From assembly GCA_038205115.1 (NCBI GenBank), contig JBBRCE010000055.1, positions 1 to 31,914 on the forward strand: a DNA stretch of 31,914 nucleotides, in the 5' to 3' direction. The position numbers and the translations under genes were made by a program. The stretch comes from JBBRCE01 sp038205115 (GTDB lineage Bacteria > Planctomycetota > Planctomycetia > Pirellulales > JBBRCE01). Positions 1-7,014 of this stretch are shown piece by piece. Within the stretch, counting starts at the first letter, position 1. Every line of letters starts with the position of its first letter. The notes under the pieces were generated by a model that was given only the letters and a program-made list of their open reading frames with translations, had not been told where the DNA came from and did not search any database.

Positions 1-140
1 ACGATAAAAATTCGACATGTGCCGCTCGACCGCAGCCGAATACACCGTTTCCATCACTTGGCCCTCCGACTTGAACTGGATACCTCACCTTAAGGTATCA
101 GGCAGCCAGAAAAAGGGAAGTTATTATTCGGTCGTTCCTA

Positions 141-507
141 ATGCGATCGTTTGTTGGTTTCTGGCTATCGCCTGCAGCTCGCTGCTGACGCGCGGCGCGG
201 AGCCGAAGGATTCCAAACCTGTCGCACCGGCAGCAGCCAAACCGACGTTCGAAAACGTCGGACCGCAGGTCGGCGAGCAACTTCCCGAGTTGTATCTAAA
301 AACCGCCAAGGGCGAGCCGCAAAATCTGAGCGATGCCTGGCACGCGGGGCCCGCGCTGGTAGTGACCAGTTCGTTTACCTGCCCTAAGTCGCGCAGCCGC
401 TGGCCGGATTTGGCCGCGCTGCACAACCGCTATGGCGAAAGCCTAAACGTGGTGGTGGTGTACGTGATCGAAGCCCATCCCGTCGGTAGCGTTTGCCCGT
501 ACAAAGG
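141..507 (+). pseudogene. N-terminal part of a frameshifted secreted redoxin (deiodinase-like)
   Basis: This is the front of a gene that continues in another frame at 510. An open frame runs from 17 to 649, but the likely start is the ATG at 141, which is one base out of that frame. Adding one T to the TTT run at 150-152 would give MRSFCWFLAIACSSLLTRGAEP-like coding (first 20 residues here), a good signal peptide. The redoxin then follows: a TCPKSR active-site-like segment after a beta strand, then VVVYVIEAHP and VCPYKG, the pattern of the iodothyronine-deiodinase/thioredoxin-fold group. The similarity stops at 506-508, where an extra G in GGG shifts the frame. Beyond that the open frame to 649 is nonsense. 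The family call comes from motif recall and is moderately sure. Whether the two indels are real mutations or sequencing errors cannot be decided here. Confidence 0.6.
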
Positions 508-509
508 GC

Positions 510-2246
510 GTGGAAGACGTGACGCCGGAGAACGAACGCGACGGCATTCTCCGCAAGCAACCCAGCACCATCGACGATCGGCTGGAACTCGCGCAAGAGT
601 TTCGCCGCTATCTGCAAGTCAATGTGCCGGTTTACGTCGATCCGGTTGATAACCGCGCCTGGAAGGCGCTGGGCGCCGCGCCCAACATTGCCTTTTTGGT
701 GGACGATCACGGCATTGTCGCCGCGCGCCAAGGTTGGTTTGATGGCCAGGAAATGCAGCCTGCAGTAAGTCAGCTGTTGAAGGAATTGCAAACGCGTAAA
801 GACCTCGTCGAAGAGCAATCGAAAGCCAAGCGGCAGCGCCGCGATCAACGAATCGCAGCACGGGATTCTGCTGCAACGATCCAGCCGGGCGGAAAGGCAA
901 ACAAAATCGAGTTCAAACAGTGCGATCTGCAGGCGGCAATTCGAGAAAATCGGCAGTCAAGCATTGCGTCACTGATCAAAATTGCGCCCGATGGGGCCGA
1001 TGAAATTTTCGAGGCCGAGCAAGGGCATCCCCACAGCGCAACGTGTTTGATGGAGGCCGTGAAGTTCAAACAGTTGGCGGCGGCCGAATTGCTATTGAAA
1101 AGCGGCGCTCAAATTCAGGCCAGTACAAGAAGCTACGATTCCGCACTGCAACTGGCTGCCGAAATTGGCGAACCCGAAATGATTCGACTACTGGTGAAAT
1201 ATCACGCGGACGTCAACCAGCCCGCGATGGGCAGAACACCGCTGCATCAAGCGATGATCCACTCCCATTACGAGGCCGCCAAGGCACTGTACGCGGCCGG
1301 CGCGAAAATCGATTTTTACTCCAGCGTCGGTGCCGGCAGAGTGCAATTGATTGCTGCCAGCTTGGCCGAAGATCCCTCGCGGGCTTCGCGACCTGACGGT
1401 GCGGGGCGAACGCCGCTGGAATATGCCGCCGCCAACCAACGAGGAGAGATGGTGCAATTGCTTTTGGACAAAGGCGCGGCTGTGGTCGACTACAATCTAT
1501 CGTCGCAAACGGTGCCGCTGCATTACGCCATTGAAAACGGCAATCTGAAAATCGTGGAGATGCTGCTCAAAGCAGGCACGTCGCCCAACACGGCACTTGG
1601 TTCTGGTGGCGAAGATGCCACATCCGAGCCTGCTCTACACATGGCCGTCAGTCGCGGTGATCTCGAGCTGCTGAAACTGCTGCTTTCGTATAAAGTCGAT
1701 TTAACGGTTCGCGATACGCACTCGCAAACGGCGCTGCACTCCGCGGCGCACGGCGGTAATGCGGACGTGGCCAAGCTGCTGATTGCCGCCGGGGCCGACG
1801 TAAAATCCCTGACCAAAGCCTTTTCGCTGCCCTGCGGCTCCGGCGAAGAAGAAATACCGCAACGTGACACGCCGCTGCACTTCGCCGCCGCCTGCGGCGA
1901 TCCGGCAACGATCAAAGTCTTGCTGGCTGGTGGGGCGGAAATCAACGCGGTCAATGTCCACGGCAACACGCCGTTGATGTGCTGTTTTGAACCGCCGATC
2001 TACACCGGCATCAATGAGGAAAGTCGGCTGAAGAATGTGCAATGTCTGCTCGATGCCGGGGCCAAGGTCGATCCAGAAAATGAATCCGGCAGCACCGTGC
2101 TCGACTTAGTGCCGTATGCTCGCTATGAAAAAGGTGAATCAAAACAAGAATACATCGATCTGCTAACCAAACACGGCGCAGTGCCGGGTCAACCAAAAAA
2201 ACCAGCCAAGGCAGGACGCGCAAGAGCACATGCGGGCGAGCGATAA
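510..2246 (+). CDS. Redoxin C-terminal half plus ankyrin-repeat protein (frameshifted from upstream)
   Basis: The frame opens at a GTG at 510 that is probably internal, not a true start. Residues 1-100 (VEDVTPENERDGIL, then VPVYVDP, then NIAFLVDDHGIVAARQGWFDG) complete the thioredoxin fold begun upstream at 141. A charged linker follows (about 100-150), then roughly nine ankyrin repeats (about 150-560) with typical cores such as GRTPLHQA, QTALHSAAHGGNADVAKLLIA, DTPLHFAAACGD and NTPLMCCF. The tail is Lys/Ala-rich. Ankyrin repeats usually bind proteins and redoxins act on thiols or halides. With the upstream signal peptide the product would be exported, so a redox enzyme joined to a protein-binding scaffold is the inference. 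The G insertion at 506-508 separates it from its own N-terminus. If expressed as it stands, it would lack the active-site half of the redoxin. Confidence 0.8.
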   Translation: MEDVTPENERDGILRKQPSTIDDRLELAQEFRRYLQVNVPVYVDPVDNRAWKALGAAPNIAFLVDDHGIVAARQGWFDGQEMQPAVSQLLKELQTRKDLVEEQSKAKRQRRDQRIAARDSAATIQPGGKANKIEFKQCDLQAAIRENRQSSIASLIKIAPDGADEIFEAEQGHPHSATCLMEAVKFKQLAAAELLLKSGAQIQASTRSYDSALQLAAEIGEPEMIRLLVKYHADVNQPAMGRTPLHQAMIHSHYEAAKALYAAGAKIDFYSSVGAGRVQLIAASLAEDPSRASRPDGAGRTPLEYAAANQRGEMVQLLLDKGAAVVDYNLSSQTVPLHYAIENGNLKIVEMLLKAGTSPNTALGSGGEDATSEPALHMAVSRGDLELLKLLLSYKVDLTVRDTHSQTALHSAAHGGNADVAKLLIAAGADVKSLTKAFSLPCGSGEEEIPQRDTPLHFAAACGDPATIKVLLAGGAEINAVNVHGNTPLMCCFEPPIYTGINEESRLKNVQCLLDAGAKVDPENESGSTVLDLVPYARYEKGESKQEYIDLLTKHGAVPGQPKKPAKAGRARAHAGER

Positions 2247-2437
2247 ACCTGGAAACGCCAAGCAACGAGGCGGCGATGTCGTAGCCAGGAGCCCGGTATC
2301 GACCAAGCTGTTCTTCAGCAATTCAGCGCTTGCAGCCCCCAGTGCCGGAGTCGCCAGTGCCGGAGGCGCCAATGCTGCATCGCTGCCGGTCGCGCAACTG
2401 CCGGAGTAAGTTGAGTGAGTCAACCGGAAAACCAGTT

Positions 2438-2539
2438 AGGAACTGCTCAAGAGTAACCTCGGTGTTTCGCGGGGTGCGAGGCTTGCTTGCAGGGGAAATT
2501 GCCGTCTCACTGAGCCGAAGTTATTTTTGAGCAGTTCCT
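2438..2539. mobile_element. MITE-like 102-bp element with 25-bp terminal inverted repeats
   Basis: The left end (2438-2462, beginning AGGAACTGCTCAA) and the right end (2515-2539, ending TTGAGCAGTTCCT) are reverse complements at about 22 of 25 positions. The first 13 bases match perfectly. About 52 bp lie between the arms and hold no credible gene. The outer flanks carry a possible short TTAGG-type repeat, but a target duplication is not clear. Size and structure fit a miniature inverted-repeat element mobilised by a transposase elsewhere. A long transcribed hairpin is the alternative. It sits between the ankyrin gene and an AT-rich orphan gene, close to other IS debris. Confidence 0.55.
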
Positions 2540-2648
2540 TAGGGGGAAAATCTCGATGCAATTGCTGTGGGAGAAATGTTCCATTTGCCGCCGACTCGTC
2601 CGCTTGCTACTCTAAAACTCAATAATCCAAGTGAGGCGATCTCGTCAA

Positions 2649-3107
2649 ATGGATATGAAGCTGTGTTCCGAGAAACGCTGCAAACTGCTCGCTGCAATTG
2701 CAGTTCATCCACTCGTTAGGTCTGTGGTGCTCGGAGTGTTAGGGTACTTCATTTTTGCAATTTTCGCAGTGATGATTTGCAAAGCGTCTCAATTCTTATC
2801 GATACGCGATTTTAGAGTGATTGACTGGCACATGGGAGCGATTGTTTCTTTAGTATTCGCGTCCTCTGAAATCCTTAACACAGGTCGACGAAACTGTGGC
2901 AACGGTTTTCGTAGGATTGGCGTTTCTTCCGCAACAATGGTCTTCAGTTGTCAGCTGGGATTCTGGATCAGCGACAAACTTGGTTGGCGCAACACTTATG
3001 AACAACAAGCGCGCATGGGCTTCTATCAGACTTGTTTATGCTGCGCAATATTCGCAGTTGTCATGATTCTCATTCGATCACTTGGGACTGTGCTCAGGCG
3101 ATCTTAA
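2649..3107 (+). CDS. Small integral membrane protein, unknown function
   Basis: A protein of 152 residues with about four hydrophobic segments: near residues 24-46 (VVLGVLGYFIFAIFAVMI), 60-75, 98-112 and 125-145 (CLCCAIFAVVMILI). The ATG at 2649 is preferred over an in-frame GTG at 2631, because GTGAGGCG at 2631-2638 lies at Shine-Dalgarno distance from it. I do not recognise a family. The region 2550-3130 is visibly richer in A/T than the rest of the window and has unlike codon use (many TTA, CAA and AGG codons). It lies between a MITE-like element and transposase remnants, so recent acquisition is a fair inference. It could also be a cargo gene of a decayed element. Confidence 0.6.
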   Translation: MDMKLCSEKRCKLLAAIAVHPLVRSVVLGVLGYFIFAIFAVMICKASQFLSIRDFRVIDWHMGAIVSLVFASSEILNTGRRNCGNGFRRIGVSSATMVFSCQLGFWISDKLGWRNTYEQQARMGFYQTCLCCAIFAVVMILIRSLGTVLRRS

Positions 3108-3172
3108 TAGCAGGAGACCGTTCGAAATTGTAGATAATTGTTGCGTCCGATCGGAACATCTGAGGTTTTTCG

Positions 3173-3430
3173 TCAAGAAGTTTGGATGTTGGTGGCGTAG
3201 GGCACGGCTTTGGATTTGAGTTGTTGGATGTAGCGGTTTTGGTCGTAGGGCTTGCATTCTTTCCAGCAGCGGAACAGGATGCGGATCCACTTGAAGGCCA
3301 GCGAGCGCACCTCGGCATAATGCCGCTGGCCTTTATCGCGTCGATACTGGTAGTAGGCCTTGGACCGGGGGCAACATTTGTACGCCTGATCGGCGAACTC
3401 GTGAAAGTCGAGTAAGTTATCGGAATCGAC
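3173..3430 (-). pseudogene. IS110-family transposase, C-terminal remnant
   Basis: On the minus strand a frame ending at 3173 reads AKAYYQYRRDKGQRHYAEVR-like sequence (here SKAYYQYRRDKGQRHYAEVR) followed by LAFKWIRILFRCWKECKPYD and QNRYIQQLKSKAVPY. The YY..R.KG..H..A.R.LAFKWIRI..RCW..R.PYD pattern is the C-terminal end of IS110/IS116/IS902-type transposases as I know them. The frame is open only to about 3463 and the part beyond about 3420 does not look like transposase, so the N-terminal catalytic DEDD part is missing. It is a dead fragment. No IS110 ends were identified. Confidence 0.7.
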
Positions 3431-3498
3431 TGACCGAAGTAAAATGCTATTCCAGCAGCTTAATCACTCAGCGCGCGACTTACAGTTACGATGCATTT

Positions 3499-3841
3499 GT
3501 AAGCGTCCGGTGGAACCCAGTGGTGGGATGTCGGGGCGAGGCAGCGGGGCTGGCGGCCAGATTAGACGGAGCGCCGATGGGTTGGCAGGAGCGAGTGGAG
3601 TTGATCCGCGGTGGGCGCGGGGAGGCGAGTCAGCAGGTCGCGGAGATAGGCGTAGGGTTCGACCTGGTTGCGGAGGCAGGAGGCGATCAAGCTGAAGTGG
3701 ATGGCCGCGGCCCGTCGGCCCCGACCGCTGCCGACGAACATCCAGTTCTTGCGGCCCAAGGCGATGCCACGCAGCGAACGCTCGGCGGCGTTGTTGTCGA
3801 TCGCCAAGCCGCCATATTGAGCGTAGCGATTGTGTCCGTTC
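3499..3841 (-). mobile_element. IS66-family element remnant: tnpC tail with terminal repeat
   Basis: The minus-strand frame ending at 3562 encodes the C-terminus of an IS66 TnpC transposase: LAIDNNAAERSLRGIALGRK, then NWMFVGSGRGRRAAAIHFSL, then IASCLRNQVEPYAYLRDLLT. These include the DNNAAER segment with the last acidic catalytic residue region and the usual C-terminal helix. About 60 bases beyond the stop, GTAAGCGTCCGG at 3499-3510 matches the GTAAGCG start typical of IS66 terminal inverted repeats, so the true element edge is preserved here. Similarity stops near 3841, so most of tnpC is deleted. Confidence 0.75.
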
Positions 3842-3912
3842 CGCCGCCCCCGGCTTCTTTCTTGGCAGGGGAGGTACCAAGCCAGCGGCCATCTCAACAA
3901 GGGAGGTGGTCG

Positions 3913-4023
3913 ATGGCGAAAAAGATGCGGGATGCAGCGAAGGAACTGTTGTGGCGCGAGGCGCTGAAACGGTTCGCGCAAAGCAGCTCGAGCGTGCGGG
4001 AATTTTGCCGGCAATTCGGGCTG
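3913..4023 (+). pseudogene. IS66 TnpA-like accessory protein, 5' fragment
   Basis: An ATG at 3913, preceded by GGGAGGTGG, starts a frame reading MAKKMRDAAKELLWREALKR, then FAQSSSSVREFCRQFGL. The ...W...L.RF..S..SVREFCR..GL pattern is that of the small IS66 accessory protein TnpA (an HTH-like protein). After about residue 37 the expected SEPSFYAWRR continuation is absent and the frame runs on as unrelated sequence to 4173, so the gene is broken near 4023. It points rightward, away from the leftward tnpC tail at 3562-3841. That is not the normal IS66 order, in which tnpA, tnpB and tnpC share one strand. Confidence 0.6.
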
Positions 4024-4252
4024 CGTCTTTTCAACATCGCCTGCTGGTCGTTGGTCATCTCGAGCGTTTCAGGGCTCATCCGCGCCGCGGCCCGCCGAGG
4101 GATGTTTGCCCGCTTCGGTCGCGCGTTTGTTGCCGCACCCGCTTTGCGCCTGCCGCCCGGTTGGGTAGGATAAGCAGGCACGAAGCGCGGAATCGGCCAA
4201 TTGCTGTCCGCACGCCAGACGGAGCGAATTCGAACACGAAGTCCCCAACCAT
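4024..4252. other. Gene-free stretch between IS66 debris and the cyclophilin gene
   Basis: The minus strand has an open stretch (about 4181 down to 4026) rich in Ala, Pro and Arg. It ends exactly at the tnpA fragment junction, so it may be the edge of whatever the IS66 piece inserted into. I recognise no family and do not call it a gene. The promoter of the downstream cyclophilin gene must lie here, but no convincing -35/-10 pair was picked. Confidence 0.3.
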
Positions 4253-4258
4253 AAGGAG
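4253..4258 (+). promoter_or_regulatory. Strong ribosome binding site AAGGAG
   Basis: AAGGAG sits six bases before the ATG at 4265 and fixes that start rather than the second ATG at 4268. Confidence 0.7.
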
Positions 4259-4264
4259 TTTGCC

Positions 4265-4840
4265 ATGATGACTCGCCGACAACTGATTGCCTTAGGCATT
4301 CTCGGCCTTACTTTAGGAGCTACCCTGTTGCCAGCCGCCGACGAAAAGAAATTGCCAACTTGTTTCATGGACATCACGGCCGACGGCAAAAAGCTGGGCC
4401 GAATTGTCATTCAGCTCCGCGCGGACGTCGTGCCCAAGACGGCTGAAAACTTTCGCGCCCTATGCACCGGCGAAAAAGGTTTTGGCTACAAAGGCAGTTC
4501 ATTCCACCGCGTGATCACCGATTTCATGTGCCAGGGCGGTGATTTCACCGCCGGCAACGGAACGGGCGGCAAATCGATTTACGGCGAGAAGTTTGCCGAC
4601 GAGAATTTCGAACTCAAGCACACTGGCCCCGGCGTACTGAGCATGGCCAACGCCGGCCCCAACACCAACGGCTCGCAGTTCTTTCTGTGTACCGTCAAAA
4701 CCGCCTGGCTCGACGGCAAGCATGTGGTGTTTGGCAGCGTGATCGAAGGCATGGATGTGGTCAAGAAGATCGAAGCCCTGGGCTCGCGCGACGGCACGAC
4801 CAAGGCCAAGATCGTGGTGGCCGATTGCGGCCAGCTTTAA
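4265..4840 (+). CDS. Secreted cyclophilin-type peptidyl-prolyl cis-trans isomerase
   Basis: A protein of 191 residues. Residues 1-25 form a signal peptide (MMTRRQLIALGILGLTLGAT, then LLPAA), so it acts outside the cytoplasm. Residues 30-191 are one cyclophilin domain catalysing Xaa-Pro isomerisation. The active-site set is complete: R82, F87, M88, Q90, F140, W148, L149 and H153. These map at a constant offset of 27 onto human cyclophilin A (R55, F60, M61, Q63, F113, W121, L122, H126), so the alignment needs no gaps. By eye against the recalled human sequence about three quarters of positions are identical, including FMCQGGDFT and NAGPNTNGSQFF. This is much closer to the eukaryotic type than to PpiA/PpiB of enterobacteria. 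It stands alone, with IS debris upstream and a terminator downstream. Confidence 0.97.
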   Translation: MMTRRQLIALGILGLTLGATLLPAADEKKLPTCFMDITADGKKLGRIVIQLRADVVPKTAENFRALCTGEKGFGYKGSSFHRVITDFMCQGGDFTAGNGTGGKSIYGEKFADENFELKHTGPGVLSMANAGPNTNGSQFFLCTVKTAWLDGKHVVFGSVIEGMDVVKKIEALGSRDGTTKAKIVVADCGQL

Positions 4841-4877
4841 TTGCCGGTGAATTTTATCGGATCGCAAAAACGACATC

Positions 4878-4907
4878 CGAGCCTGCCTCGCTTGCGTGGC
4901 AGGCTCG
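4878..4907. terminator. Bidirectional intrinsic terminator
   Basis: CGAGCCTGCC and GGCAGGCTCG form a perfect 10-bp stem with a 10-base loop. On the plus strand ATTTGTT follows. On the minus strand GATGTCGTTTTT follows. It lies between the convergent cyclophilin gene (ends 4840) and the GNAT gene (ends 4918) and can serve both. Confidence 0.75.
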
Positions 4908-4917
4908 ATTTGTTGAC

Positions 4918-5874
4918 TCACGCAGTTTTTCGCAGCACAGTGCCTTGGTCGACTTCTTTAAAACCTTGCTTCTGATACAGTCGCACGGCGGCGGTATTGC
5001 TCTGCATGACTTGCAGTTCGATCAGTCCCACGCCGTCGGCCTGCATTTTTTCGAGCGATTTACCCAGCAGAAAGGTTGCGAGCCCTTGCCGCTGGTGCGA
5101 CGACTCGACGCGTAGATCGACCATGCCGGCTGCCCGCACGCCCCAGTTGGCCCCCAGCAGTTCCATGTTCCAATAGGTGACGGTGGCCAGCGGTGCGCCG
5201 CCTTCGCGGGCCATCAGTTCGAACCGCGTGCGGTCGAAGTTCACCGTGGTACACGCTTCCCACCAGTTGCGGGCTTGCGGCTCGATGACTTGCTGCACGC
5301 TGTGGCGACGCCCGAGTTGCAATTGTTGCCGATCGACGGCGGGCCGAAAATCCGTCAAAAACCGCTGCATTACCAGCACGCGGTCGATCTCCTGGTAGCC
5401 TTGCGCGCGGTACAACTGCGACGACGCCACATCCGAATCCAGCACGCCGGGCAATTCGCTGCCGCCATACAGTCCGAGATAAAACGGATCGAGCGGATGA
5501 ATGCCGCCCGCATAAAGCACTTTGGCCCCGTGGGCCTTCAGATACATTTCGCTCTGCTGGAGCAACTGACGAGCAATGTCGGCATGCTCGGGCCCCGGTT
5601 CGACCAGCAGAATGCAGGTCACGCCTAAGTCGCGGCAAAGCTCCGTGTGATCGTCGCCGGGACCAAAGCCTGCATGTACGAATCCCACGGGACGACAGGT
5701 GTCGTCCAGCGCCACGATCAAGCCCGATGGGTCGAAATACGGTTTGCCGAAGACGTGCTGTTCCAGCAGCGCGCCCGACATGGGCTGCGCCATTCCGCGC
5801 TGCTCCGCCTGACTACGCCAGATTTCGGCCAGGCGCGGCGGATCGCTGTTGCGAAAAGCACGGAACGAAATCAA
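4918..5874 (-). CDS. Tandem GNAT-domain N-acetyltransferase
   Basis: A protein of 318 residues with two GNAT (acetyl-CoA-dependent acyltransferase) folds. The first (about 1-160) starts with FRAFRNSDPPRLAEIW and is degenerate at the acetyl-CoA loop (GPEHADIARQLLQ), but keeps a QLYRAQGYQEIDR tail. The second (about 185-318) has the classic motif A, DLRVESSHQRQGLATFLLGK, and the C-terminal NTAAVRLYQKQGFKEV. The second copy is therefore probably the catalytic one. The substrate cannot be told. It is the last gene of a six-gene minus-strand run, about 200 bp after the creatininase-like gene, and its transcription ends at the hairpin at 4878-4907. The ATG at 5874 is the natural start of the first GNAT strand. 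Confidence 0.88.
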   Translation of the reverse strand: MISFRAFRNSDPPRLAEIWRSQAEQRGMAQPMSGALLEQHVFGKPYFDPSGLIVALDDTCRPVGFVHAGFGPGDDHTELCRDLGVTCILLVEPGPEHADIARQLLQQSEMYLKAHGAKVLYAGGIHPLDPFYLGLYGGSELPGVLDSDVASSQLYRAQGYQEIDRVLVMQRFLTDFRPAVDRQQLQLGRRHSVQQVIEPQARNWWEACTTVNFDRTRFELMAREGGAPLATVTYWNMELLGANWGVRAAGMVDLRVESSHQRQGLATFLLGKSLEKMQADGVGLIELQVMQSNTAAVRLYQKQGFKEVDQGTVLRKTA

Positions 5875-6073
5875 AACGCGACTCCCGCGGAAACCATCGT
5901 TCTATTTGCCGAACCCGTTAAGGACGATCCACCACACACGATAGCAAAATTCGCGAGCAGCAGTCAGGGGTGTACGTCCTGGGGCGACGCTTTCCAGCCA
6001 GCCAGAATCACCCAACGCTTGACGTTTGGCCGTTCGAACAGGTCAACCGAACGGGTCAACCGAGCGGGCCGTG

Positions 6074-6853
6074 TCAGAACGGAAAACGCGCATCGAGTGT
6101 GGCGGCCGACAGCTCAACCAAAAACGGGGCCAGACGCTGGACGATCAGATCCATCAACCGGCGACCTTTTTCGGCCGTGGCCAAATGCGGGTTGCCGGCG
6201 CCGCTGTTGGTCGTCAGTAGATGCCAGGGGCGCGTGATCCCAACCCAGCCGCGATTGACGGCTTCGAACCGCGATGTTTGCACCACGCCGTCGTCGGCGG
6301 GCAGCGTGCCATCCACGTTACGCGCTACCAGTTCCGGAAAATAGGCCAGCCCCAGCGAAGTTTCCGCCTCGCCGGCGTGATCGTCACGAAGGGTGAAGAT
6401 TTCGGTCGCCAGGTCGGCCGTCATTTGATACCAGTTGCAAAGAAAAAGCTGCGCCGGCGAACGGCCGTGCAATTCGCGGAGCAGCGGTTTGAAATCGTTG
6501 CCGCCGTGACTGTTGAGCAGCACGATTTTATGAATGCCGTGTTTGACCAGCGAATCGACCAGATCGCCAATCACGGCGAACAGTGTCGATGGATTGAGAT
6601 TCATGGCCAGCGGAAAGGCCATCAGGTTGGTTTCCGTGCCGTAGGGGATGGCCGGCAACAGCAAGATTTTAGCGCCGCGCTCGTGGGCGGCCTGACAAAC
6701 CGCCTCGCCAATGGCGTCCGCCTCGAAGGTGTCGGTGCCGTAGGGCAGATGCAAATTGTGCGGCTCGGTGGCGCCCAACGGCAGTACGGCCACTTGATAG
6801 GGATTGTCTTTGACGTAGGCGTAATTTGTTTCAGCCAATTTCCAAGCACGCAC
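6074..6853 (-). CDS. Creatininase-family amidohydrolase
   Basis: A protein of 259 residues of the creatinine amidohydrolase / MftE / FAPy-deformylase superfamily, which are metal-dependent hydrolases of cyclic or formyl amides. Metal-site residues are visible: E30 and H32 in GATEPHNLHLPYGTD with D41, H116 in LLNSHGGND, and E162 in HAGEAETS. The set is complete, so activity is expected, but the substrate (creatinine, a formamidopyrimidine, a peptide) is not defined by sequence. The start is a GTG at 6853 with GGAG about ten bases upstream on the minus strand. Length is normal for the family. It lies about 160 bp downstream of rtcB and about 200 bp upstream of the GNAT gene. Confidence 0.92.
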   Translation of the reverse strand: MRAWKLAETNYAYVKDNPYQVAVLPLGATEPHNLHLPYGTDTFEADAIGEAVCQAAHERGAKILLLPAIPYGTETNLMAFPLAMNLNPSTLFAVIGDLVDSLVKHGIHKIVLLNSHGGNDFKPLLRELHGRSPAQLFLCNWYQMTADLATEIFTLRDDHAGEAETSLGLAYFPELVARNVDGTLPADDGVVQTSRFEAVNRGWVGITRPWHLLTTNSGAGNPHLATAEKGRRLMDLIVQRLAPFLVELSAATLDARFPF

Positions 6854-7014
6854 GGTCGCTCAACTCCAGTTGCGGTGATCTGCCTGACGCCATCAGCCGG
6901 CAGTATATCGCAGCGCGCTAACTCGCTGCTTCCGCAACGGGAACTTTTCCGCAAGCCACGCCGGCCGAAAGCGATGATTGCCGCGGCCAGCGTGAGCGGT
7001 TGGAAACGCGTGAT

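Noticed and set aside
503..512. Programmed ribosomal frameshift at AAAGGGCGTG
   Set aside because: Simple removal of one G restores the frame, there is no clear stop-codon or pseudoknot context, and a second unrelated indel lies upstream, so mutation or error is simpler.
2330..2530. Plus-strand open frame of 66 codons after the ankyrin gene
   Set aside because: It runs through the MITE-like element, has repetitive Pro/Glu/Ser composition, no ribosome site and no motif.
4026..4181. Minus-strand stretch with natural-looking sequence (PETLEMTNDQQAMLK)
   Set aside because: No family could be named, it has no clear start, and it breaks at the IS66 junction; kept only as a note in the intergenic entry.
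6040..6068. Short direct repeat GTCAACCGAACGG / GTCAACCGAGCGG
   Set aside because: Only two imperfect copies of 13 bases between genes; too short to assign a role.
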